Positions 1 to 4,384 of a stretch of DNA of 5,808 bases are shown here, piece by piece; positions within the stretch are counted from its first letter, which is position 1, and the number at the start of each line of letters is the position of its first letter. A model generated the notes under the pieces. The model was not told where the DNA came from, did not search any database, and worked only from the letters and a program-made list of their open reading frames with translations. This stretch comes from Spirochaetaceae bacterium. Lineage in GTDB: Bacteria > Spirochaetota > Spirochaetia > Treponematales > Breznakiellaceae. Made by a program: the position numbers and the translations under genes. The DNA lies in assembly GCA_031278575.1 (NCBI GenBank), contig JAITKD010000182.1:1-5808 (forward strand), read 5' to 3'.

Positions 1-207
1 CTCAACCCCAATTCCCTGGAGCTGATTTCCGGGGCCTGGGGGGAACCCAGCCTGGCCGGCGCCGCCGGGGGGGACCGGTTCCAGTTTGAACGGCTGGGCT
101 ACTTTGTGCGGGACCCCGATGGAGACACGGCCAAACCGGTCTTCAACAAGACCGTGGGGCTTCGGGATACCTGGGCAAAGATCCAGGAGAAGCAGCCGGC
201 GCATTAG
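1..207 (+). CDS. glnS: Glutaminyl-tRNA synthetase, C-terminal end (partial)
   Basis: Frame 1 is open from the window edge to a TAG at 205-207 and gives the last 68 residues of a protein. GlnRS is a cytosolic class I enzyme that charges tRNA-Gln with glutamine using ATP. The visible part is the end of the C-terminal anticodon-binding beta-barrel. The segments [29 protein letters not shown] and the preceding [17 protein letters not shown] match the corresponding tail of Escherichia coli GlnRS ([26 protein letters not shown]) almost position for position. The catalytic Rossmann fold lies outside the window. A run of seven G (67-73) sits inside the coding sequence. The stop codon uses the TA that borders a repeat element plus that element's first G, so the gene ends exactly where the repeat begins. 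The reading frame and family call are very secure; the GluRS alternative is excluded by this tail motif. Confidence 0.95.
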   Translation, partial: LNPNSLELISGAWGEPSLAGAAGGDRFQFERLGYFVRDPDGDTAKPVFNKTVGLRDTWAKIQEKQPAH

Positions 208-208
208 G

Positions 209-250
209 GAAGCACTGATTTATTCAATCGAGAATAAACCGCGCTGCTTT
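209..250. repeat. Interrupted hairpin, left third of the element
   Basis: TTTATTC (219-225) pairs with GAATAAA (232-238) across the six-base loop AATCGA. After an unpaired internal loop, AAGCA (210-214) pairs with TGCTT (245-249). No T-run follows, so it is not a convincing intrinsic terminator for glnS, although it would fold at the 3' end of that mRNA. Confidence 0.5.
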
Positions 251-255
251 AACGT

Positions 256-285
256 TGTATTTGCGCAATGAAATGAGCAAATACA
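256..285. repeat. Perfect 9-bp inverted repeat, centre of the element
   Basis: TGTATTTGC (256-264) is the exact reverse complement of GCAAATACA (277-285), with a 12-base loop. It is the middle hairpin of the element at 205-328 and lies between the two copies of the CATTAGGGAA motif. Confidence 0.65.
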
Positions 286-286
286 T

Positions 287-328
287 TAGGGAAACGCGAT
301 TAGCGTCAAGTTAATCAGCGATTCTCTA
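287..328. repeat. Long imperfect hairpin, right third of the element
   Basis: Bases 287-302 pair with 312-328 to form a 16-bp stem with one G-T pair (290/325), one A-A mismatch (294/321) and one bulged A (317), closing on a nine-base loop. The outermost pairs are the TA dinucleotides at 287-288 and 327-328. A stem this long and nearly perfect is unlikely by chance and is the strongest structural signal in the element. Confidence 0.7.
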
Positions 329-362
329 GCCTATTAATTGGATGACGTAAGTATCCCCGATG

Positions 363-382
363 AAAATCCCGATTGGGTTTTT
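363..382 (+). terminator. Weak terminator-like hairpin downstream of glnS
   Basis: AAAA-T-CCC (363-370), loop GATT, then GGG-T-TTTT (375-382) folds into a short stem with a T-T mismatch, and the T-run forms the descending arm. Only three GC pairs support it. It is the best candidate for ending glnS transcription in this region, but it is weak. Between it and the pseudogene (383-481) I see no other feature. Confidence 0.22.
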
Positions 383-481
383 AAAACAAGGAGTCCGGTA
401 GGGAACCAAATTTACCCGCGGGAGACGGACAGAAGGGGCCGCCTAAAAACAACCCCAACACATTCCATTTTTTCATCATCC

Positions 482-714
482 ATGGTGAACGAAGCGGTCC
501 TGCGGACGGTACGGCTGGGCCGGACCGAGGTGCTTCAGGAAGACCTCATGGAGGCGGCGGATGGGCATTGCCGGAAAGGGAAAAAGGACCGGATTTTTAA
601 TCCCAGGAGAAACGGAGGGTTGCCTTCCATGAGACCGGTCATGCCCTGGCTTCGGCCTTACAATCGGACCGGCGCTACGGTCTCCCGCCGGGAAACAACC
701 CCACACTTTCATAG
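482..714 (+). pseudogene. Decayed fragment of an FtsH-type AAA metalloprotease
   Basis: Pieces of an FtsH-like protein appear in order but in changing frames. Bases 482-556 read MVNEAVLRTVRLGRTEVLQEDL plus MEA, the end of the AAA lid (family form: NLVNEAAL.A.R...V...D..EA). Bases 567-578 read IAGK in another frame. Bases 578-604 read GKKDRIFNP back in the first frame. Bases 607-669 read EKRRVAFHETGHALASALQ plus SD in the third frame; HETGH (628-642) is the zinc-binding HExxH-type motif of the protease domain. In the family these join as ..EAVE.VIAG...K.R.....EK..VA.HE.GHAL... without a break. At least three frameshifts are therefore needed. The membrane segments, Walker motifs and most of the peptidase domain are missing, so it cannot be functional. 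Upstream, about 413-480 (ETDRRGRL..) may be a further eroded piece of the AAA domain, but this is too weak to include. It is a relic of a second or accessory FtsH copy. Confidence 0.75.
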
Positions 715-771
715 CTGTCAGGATACCAGCAGATGACACGATTAAATCTTTCGGGCACGCTGTTTTGCGCT

Positions 772-784
772 GGGGTCAGACCCC
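772..784. repeat. REP-like palindrome GGGGTC-A-GACCCC
   Basis: A perfect 6-bp inverted repeat around a single A. From memory, this very motif recurs as a small hairpin in many bacterial genomes, often near IS200-like Y1 transposases (RAYT/REP systems). No transposase is present here, so it would be an isolated copy or a relic. The run of bases is directly visible; the link to REP elements is inference. Confidence 0.45.
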
Positions 785-787
785 TTC

Positions 788-815
788 CCAATGAAAAATC
801 ACCAATGAAAAATCT
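788..815. repeat. Tandem 14-bp direct duplication
   Basis: CCAATGAAAAATCA (788-801) is followed immediately by CCAATGAAAAATCT (802-815), identical at 13 of 14 positions. It ends two bases before the -35 box of the promoter at 818. It may be a replication-slippage duplication or a pair of upstream binding sites; nothing decides between these. Confidence 0.7.
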
Positions 816-817
816 CC

Positions 818-846
818 TTGACAGATCATCATACCCAAGGTACTAT
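818..846 (+). promoter_or_regulatory. Sigma-70-type promoter for the membrane protein gene
   Basis: A consensus -35 TTGACA (818-823), a 17-base spacer and the -10 TACTAT (841-846, four of six consensus bases) point at the gene starting at 923. Transcription would begin near 853, leaving a leader of about 70 bases. The tandem 14-bp duplication lies just upstream. Confidence 0.65.
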
Positions 847-922
847 ATTCTCAGTTATTCCAAAACGTTCTCGACATTTGGCCCAAGCTCAGTTTCTAAA
901 ATAATTTTTAAGGGGTGGCAGT

Positions 923-1528
923 ATGTCAGATATAACCGTTCAAAAGAAATTACAGTTTTCTGAAATCCTTCACGACGGATTGCAGATAGGGACTAAAAAC
1001 ATTGTGCCGATTGTGGTCAATGCCCTATTGTGGATTCTGACCATTTGGATCCCCTATATTAATATAGGGACCACTATCGGAATGCTTGTCGGCATCGTCA
1101 TCAAGGCAAGCAAAGGGGAATCCATCTCCATGACCGAGATATTCAATCCCCAGTACCGTAAATACATGGGGGAATTTTTTCTGACCTGCGGGCTGGTAGG
1201 TATCGGTACAGGGATCGGCTTTGCCTTTTTTTTCGTCCCCGGTTGTGTCATCGCCCTGGCTTGGACGCTTGCCCCGCTTTTAGTGGTAGATAAGGCGAAA
1301 AATCCCATGGAAGCGATTTTTCTGAGCAATAAACTTACCTACGGCAGTAAGGGAACCATATGTATTGCCCTCGTAATTCCCCTGGTGATCGGCATCATCC
1401 TCGCGGGTATTTTAAGCCTTATTCCTATCCTGGGCGGTTTGCTTGTCTTTGGGGTTTGCCTGCTTCTGCTTTTTGCCACAGTAGGGATCCAGGCAAGTGT
1501 CTATAAAAACCTTGCCGCCGATGTCTGA
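923..1528 (+). CDS. Small polytopic membrane protein of unknown function
   Basis: A 201-residue protein with about six hydrophobic segments at roughly residues 27-45, 47-61, 86-104, 106-122, 145-167 and 169-190, and little soluble sequence, so it sits in the cytoplasmic membrane. The loop after the fourth segment (VVDKAKNPMEAIFLSNKLTYGSK, of which the core is NPMEAIFLSNKLTYG) recalls the 'x-P-x-E-A-hydrophobic-x-S-x-x-L-T-x-G' pattern of the diffuse DUF975, DUF4013 and GDPD-membrane-domain proteins. That is a resemblance, not an assignment. There is no signal peptide or catalytic motif. The start at 923 is supported by a Shine-Dalgarno-like AAGGGG (910-915) seven bases upstream and the promoter at 818-846. 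It appears to be a single-gene unit and ends 17 bp from the convergent recQ. I do not recognise a function. Base composition is more AT-rich than recQ or uxaC, especially at its 5' end. Confidence 0.85.
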   Translation: MSDITVQKKLQFSEILHDGLQIGTKNIVPIVVNALLWILTIWIPYINIGTTIGMLVGIVIKASKGESISMTEIFNPQYRKYMGEFFLTCGLVGIGTGIGFAFFFVPGCVIALAWTLAPLLVVDKAKNPMEAIFLSNKLTYGSKGTICIALVIPLVIGIILAGILSLIPILGGLLVFGVCLLLLFATVGIQASVYKNLAADV

Positions 1529-1545
1529 TTTTATTCCGGTTCCTT

Positions 1546-3375
1546 TCAGGGAGGATTGGCTTCCGTGTAGGCGTTGATACGGTCCGTGAACAGGCTGCCG
1601 TATTTTTCCATCTTTACCGATCCCACCCCGGAAACGGTGAGGAACTGTTCCGGGGTTTGGGGCAGCTTGCGGCACATATCCCGCAGGGATGCGTCGGAAA
1701 AAATGATATACGCCGGGACCCGGGCTTTTTGGGCCAGGCGGTTCCGCAGCTCCTTGAGTTGGATAAAAAGATCCTCCCGGAAGTCCCCCGGGGGCTCATC
1801 GGCGGCAAGGGCCGGTTTCTTCCGTTCCCGTTCCTTGGGGAGCATCAGGGAAAGGGGCTTTTTCTGCCGGAGAATTTCTTCCCACCGGGGGCCAAGGCGG
1901 ACTACCGGGTACTCATCCCCATCCTGGGCAAGGTATTCCTTTTCAATAAGATAATCCAGGATGGTTCTGAGCCGGTGAACATCGGTTTCCGCCATGATGC
2001 CGTAGGTACTGATGCTTTCCAGGCCCTGGCTGAGGAGTTTTTCGCTCTTGCTGCCCTTGAGGATATTGATGACCATGATTTTTCCAAACCGCCGGCCCCG
2101 CTGTTCGATGCGGTATACGCAGGAGAGAATTTTTTGGGCCGGGATGGTGATGTCGTTGTTTTCAAATTGGGTGGTACAGTTTGAACAATTTCCGCAAAAA
2201 TGGGGGGCGTTTTCCCCAAAATAACCCAGGATATGGGCGCGGAGGCAGTCATCGGTGGTGGCATAGTAGGTCATGTGTTTCAAAAGCTCCAGGTTGTGGT
2301 TTACCAGGGTTTCATCTTTTTCAGTATCCCCGTTGTTGGCGATGAGGAATTTATTGATCCGCACGTCCTGGGGGCTGTACAGGAGTATACAATCCGCCGG
2401 TTCCCCGTCTCTGCCGGCCCGGCCCGCCTCCTGGTAATAACTTTCGATGTTTTTCGGCATATGGTAATGGATGACAAAGGATACGTTGGATTTGTCTATC
2501 CCCATGCCGAAGGCGTTGGTGGCAACCATAAGGGGGGTACGGTCGTAGATAAAGTCGTCCTGATTTTTATGCCGTTCCCGGTCGTCCAGGCCCGCGTGGT
2601 ACCGGGCGGCGGCAAACCCCCGGCCGTTGAGGAGCCGGCAGATTTCTTCCACGGCTTTCCTCGTGGAACAGTAGACGATGCCGCTTTTATTCCGGTGATT
2701 TTCCAGATAGGCCAGGAGGGTCCGGTTTTTATCCGGGGGCCGCTCTACGCCAAAATAGAGGTTTTCCCGGTTAAAACCGGTGGTAAGCAGAAAAGGGCCC
2801 TCCAGGTTGAGGATCCGCACGATGTCGTCCCGGACCTTTCCCGTGGCGGTGGCGGTAAAGGCCGCGGTAATGGGCCGTTTTGAAAACATACGGATAAATT
2901 CGGCGATAGCCAGATAGCTGGGACGAAAATCGTGGCCCCATTGGGAAACGCAGTGGGCCTCGTCAACCACCACCATGGGGATCCGCAGGCCCTCCCCCAG
3001 GCGGCGCATATCCTCCCGCAGGAGCCGTTCCGGGGCGATGTAGAGGATCCGGTAGTCCCCCCGGACCGCCCCGGCCAGGGTCTCCGCGTACTCCCGGGGG
3101 GAGAGGGAACTGTTGAGGTACGCGGCGGGGATCCCCGCCCCCGAAAGGGCGTTAACCTGGTCCTTCATCAGGGAGATGAGGGGGGAAATAACCACCGTAA
3201 GACCCTCCAGGATCAGGGCCGGTATTTGATAGCAGAGGGACTTTCCCGCGCCGGTGGGCATCACCGCCAGCACGTCCTTTCCGGAGAGGAGGGCGTCGAT
3301 GATCTCCTCCTGTCCCCGGCGGAATTGGGTAAACCCAAAATACGTTTTAAGGATACGGTGTTTTTTCTGATCCAT
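1546..3375 (-). CDS. recQ: ATP-dependent DNA helicase RecQ
   Basis: This 609-residue protein is full length for bacterial RecQ. RecQ unwinds DNA 3'-5' with ATP and acts in recombinational repair and restart of stalled forks. Visible parts in order: motif 0 FGFTQFRRGQEEII (13-26), Walker A MPTGAGKS (39-46), motif Ia VVISPLISLMKDQV (61-74), DEAH (138-141) with the RecQ aromatic loop CVSQWGHDFRPSY (142-154), motif III FTATAT (173-178), motif IV IVYCSTRK (233-240), motif V ATNAFGMGIDK (285-295) and motif VI YYQEAGRAGRDG (313-324). The zinc cysteines C377, C394, C397 and C400 are all present. An RQC winged-helix region (about 405-515) and an HRDC domain (about 534-605) follow. No key residue is missing. 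The start at 3375 fits the family N-terminus, but no Shine-Dalgarno site precedes it; a promoter -10 box ends six bases upstream. It lies 68 bp downstream of the regulator gene on the same strand and converges with the membrane protein gene. Confidence 0.97.
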   Translation of the reverse strand: MDQKKHRILKTYFGFTQFRRGQEEIIDALLSGKDVLAVMPTGAGKSLCYQIPALILEGLTVVISPLISLMKDQVNALSGAGIPAAYLNSSLSPREYAETLAGAVRGDYRILYIAPERLLREDMRRLGEGLRIPMVVVDEAHCVSQWGHDFRPSYLAIAEFIRMFSKRPITAAFTATATGKVRDDIVRILNLEGPFLLTTGFNRENLYFGVERPPDKNRTLLAYLENHRNKSGIVYCSTRKAVEEICRLLNGRGFAAARYHAGLDDRERHKNQDDFIYDRTPLMVATNAFGMGIDKSNVSFVIHYHMPKNIESYYQEAGRAGRDGEPADCILLYSPQDVRINKFLIANNGDTEKDETLVNHNLELLKHMTYYATTDDCLRAHILGYFGENAPHFCGNCSNCTTQFENNDITIPAQKILSCVYRIEQRGRRFGKIMVINILKGSKSEKLLSQGLESISTYGIMAETDVHRLRTILDYLIEKEYLAQDGDEYPVVRLGPRWEEILRQKKPLSLMLPKERERKKPALAADEPPGDFREDLFIQLKELRNRLAQKARVPAYIIFSDASLRDMCRKLPQTPEQFLTVSGVGSVKMEKYGSLFTDRINAYTEANPP

Positions 3376-3381
3376 TGCCCG

Positions 3382-3410
3382 ATTTTACCCCGGATTATCA
3401 ACCATGGTAA
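3382..3410 (-). promoter_or_regulatory. Candidate recQ promoter, probably leaderless
   Basis: On the minus strand, TTACCA (3410-3405, four of six consensus bases), a 17-base spacer and TAAAAT (3387-3382, five of six) precede recQ. The -10 box ends six bases before the ATG at 3375, so the expected start point is at or beside the A of the start codon. An 8-bp palindrome, ACCATGGT (3401-3408), overlaps the -35 box and might bind a regulator. Confidence 0.45.
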
Positions 3411-3432
3411 ATGCTTTTTCCGGTGATAATCC
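3392..3432. repeat. 9-bp inverted repeat spanning the recQ promoter
   Basis: GGATTATCA (3392-3400) is the exact reverse complement of TGATAATCC (3424-3432), 23 bases apart, and the two bracket the palindrome at 3401-3408. The arms could be a pair of protein-binding half sites or an RNA stem. The right arm overlaps the hairpin at 3420-3437, so the two RNA folds would exclude each other. Confidence 0.45.
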
Positions 3433-3437
3433 ACCGG
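3420..3437. repeat. Short GC-rich hairpin just after the regulator stop codon
   Basis: CCGGTG (3420-3425) and CACCGG (3432-3437) form a perfect 6-bp stem with a six-base loop. On the regulator's strand it starts six bases past the stop codon. It is followed there by a run of A, not T, so it is not a standard intrinsic terminator; the T-run is on the wrong side. Confidence 0.4.
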
Positions 3438-3443
3438 GTTGGT

Positions 3444-4184
3444 TCATTCTGAAGAAAAGAGGGGAAGCCCGCCGAAATCAACCTCAAAGTTATTGCCCCG
3501 CTGGGGGGAGGCAAAATAATCGGGAAATTTTTCCTGGAGTAGTTTTTCTTCGGTGTGTAATTTGTGGAGGTGCCGGTTCAGTATAAGGCGGACTCCCTGG
3601 AGATCCTTCTTTTTTATGGCCGCCAGTATTTCCTTGTGCTGGCCCACGATGTTCCGGGCAATCCCGTTAAGCCAAACGGTCAATAACCGCACCCGGTGAT
3701 AATGGCCGCACATACTTTCCAGGACTTCCCACCCCAGTTGATGACCGGCCACGTCAAAAAACACCCGGTGGAAACGGTCGTCAAAATTGATAAAATTGAT
3801 AAATTCATTCCTGTCAAAAGCGGCGGTTTGGCTTTCCACTATCTCTTCCAACTCGGAGAGGTGATTCGGCCGGCATTGGTTGAGAAAGGGCTTGAGAACC
3901 GCCATTTCAAGGCTTTCCCGCAGAAATAATTCCTGTTCCACCCGGTCAAAATCGATCAGGGATACCAGGGTTTCCCGTTGGGGGATCACCTTTACCAGCC
4001 CCTCTTTGGACAGGTGGATAAATGCCTCCCGGACCGGGGTACGGCTCACCTTATATCGGAGGGAAATCTCTTTTTCACTGACGGCGGTCCCGGGGGCTAA
4101 ATTCAAATTGATAATACTTTTTCGCAGGGCGTTGTACACGGAATCCTGTACATTCCCCGATCCTTGCCTTATCGATATTTTCAT
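3444..4184 (-). CDS. GntR-family transcriptional regulator, FadR/FCD subfamily
   Basis: A 246-residue cytosolic DNA-binding regulator. The N-terminal winged helix-turn-helix spans about residues 14-77, with the GntR signatures LAPG (29-32) and SRTPVREA (47-54, the recognition-helix region). The C-terminal half is an all-helical FCD effector domain. Its expected metal/ligand residues are D135 or D136 with H139 in the DDRFHR segment, H183 in QHKEI, and H205 in NRHLHKLH. FCD regulators mostly bind sugar acids or other carboxylates and repress divergent catabolic genes. Here the divergent neighbour is uxaC, so a hexuronate-pathway ligand is likely, in the manner of UxuR/ExuR; the ligand itself cannot be read from sequence. 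The start at 4184 is the only ATG ahead of the HTH. The nearest purine-rich stretch lies too far upstream for a normal ribosome site, and a promoter -10 lies nine bases away. The last 20 residues are a low-complexity tail beyond the domain. Confidence 0.92.
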   Translation of the reverse strand: MKISIRQGSGNVQDSVYNALRKSIINLNLAPGTAVSEKEISLRYKVSRTPVREAFIHLSKEGLVKVIPQRETLVSLIDFDRVEQELFLRESLEMAVLKPFLNQCRPNHLSELEEIVESQTAAFDRNEFINFINFDDRFHRVFFDVAGHQLGWEVLESMCGHYHRVRLLTVWLNGIARNIVGQHKEILAAIKKKDLQGVRLILNRHLHKLHTEEKLLQEKFPDYFASPQRGNNFEVDFGGLPLFSSE

Positions 4185-4192
4185 GGTATAAT
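4164..4192 (+). promoter_or_regulatory. Candidate uxaC promoter overlapping the regulator start
   Basis: TTGCCT (4164-4169, four of six consensus bases), a 17-base spacer and a perfect TATAAT (4187-4192) face uxaC. Transcription would start near 4199 and leave a leader of about 185 bases that contains the candidate operators. The promoter lies across the 5' end of the divergent regulator gene, so the two promoters would interfere. A second weaker option lies at 4235-4266. Confidence 0.4.
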
Positions 4193-4193
4193 T

Positions 4194-4221
4194 TTTTTAT
4201 TCCTTTCTGTTCTGTTGTCAA
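4194..4221 (-). promoter_or_regulatory. Candidate promoter of the GntR regulator gene
   Basis: On the minus strand, a consensus -35 TTGACA (4221-4216), a 16-base spacer and TAAAAA (4199-4194, four of six) end nine bases before the ATG at 4184. A start point near 4187 would give almost no leader. The inverted repeat at 4223-4236 abuts the -35 box, a sensible place for autoregulation. Confidence 0.45.
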
Positions 4222-4222
4222 T

Positions 4223-4236
4223 AATACGGATGTATT
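4223..4236. promoter_or_regulatory. Candidate operator: inverted repeat AATAC-GGAT-GTATT
   Basis: Five-base arms AATAC and GTATT are separated by four bases in the regulator-uxaC intergenic region. Short interrupted palindromes of this size are typical binding sites for GntR/FCD dimers. Its position next to the regulator's -35 box and upstream of uxaC would allow control of both genes. The binding role is inferred from position only. Confidence 0.35.
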
Positions 4237-4266
4237 GGGCCAACTGATGTACTAGTATGTTATCCT
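4235..4266 (+). promoter_or_regulatory. Alternative uxaC promoter with embedded palindrome
   Basis: A weak -35 TTGGGC (4235-4240) is followed by an extended -10, TGT plus TATCCT (4258-4266). A perfect 8-bp palindrome, TACTAGTA (4250-4257), lies directly against the extended -10, where a bound repressor would block RNA polymerase. GATGTA occurs at 4229-4234 and again at 4246-4251. Each element is modest; together they make a plausible regulated promoter. Confidence 0.3.
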
Positions 4267-4373
4267 ATTTCAGCGTATATTACAATGGATACGTTCATTT
4301 TTGCCGAAAATCCGTTCTATGCCGTTGTTTTTAGACGCGGATTATCGGCGCATTGCCGGTAGGATCACCCATG

Positions 4374-4382
4374 AGGAGGGGG
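4374..4382 (+). promoter_or_regulatory. Strong ribosome binding site of uxaC
   Basis: AGGAGGGGG precedes the ATG at 4385; the AGGAGG core ends five bases before it. This fixes the uxaC start at 4385 against the in-frame ATG at 4319, which has no such site. Confidence 0.75.
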
Positions 4383-4384
4383 AT

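Larger units (their letters stand above)
205..328. mobile_element. MITE/REP-like inverted-repeat element flanked by TA
   Basis: The left end, reading in from 207 (GGGAAGCACTGATT), and the right end, reading in on the opposite strand from 326 (GAGAATCGCTGATT), match at 11 of 14 positions, and matches continue weakly beyond. The 120 bp from 207 to 326 are flanked by TA at 205-206 and 327-328, as expected for insertion by IS630/Tc1-mariner-type enzymes. It has no coding capacity. Inside are three hairpins (about 209-250, 256-285 and 287-328), and the 10-mer CATTAGGGAA occurs at 202-211 and again at 284-293. A smaller unit, 289-326, is also TA-flanked, so the mobile unit could be that hairpin alone. 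A non-autonomous element is my inference; a structured RNA or mRNA 3'-end processing element is the alternative. Confidence 0.6.

Noticed and set aside
86..271. 61-codon open frame on the plus strand over the glnS end
   Set aside because: It is out of frame with the clear GlnRS reading frame and runs into the repeat element; no family resemblance.
338..736. 132-codon plus-strand frame as an intact gene
   Set aside because: It contains only some FtsH pieces; the HETGH segment lies in another frame, so the frame is a by-product of the pseudogene.
476..739. 87-codon open frame on the minus strand
   Set aside because: It lies opposite the FtsH relic; composition and lack of a start signal indicate a shadow.
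733..963. 76-codon frame overlapping the start of the membrane protein gene
   Set aside because: It runs through the palindrome, the tandem repeat and the promoter and has no Shine-Dalgarno site; the gene at 923 explains the region better.
1529..1545. Bidirectional terminator between the convergent genes
   Set aside because: The 17-bp gap holds no stem with a T-run on either strand.
2200..2883. Long plus-strand open frame of 227 codons
   Set aside because: It is antisense to the conserved RecQ helicase core and arises from its GC-rich codon use.
4319..4384. In-frame upstream ATG adding 22 residues to UxaC
   Set aside because: No ribosome site, and family members start at the position of 4385, which has a strong one.
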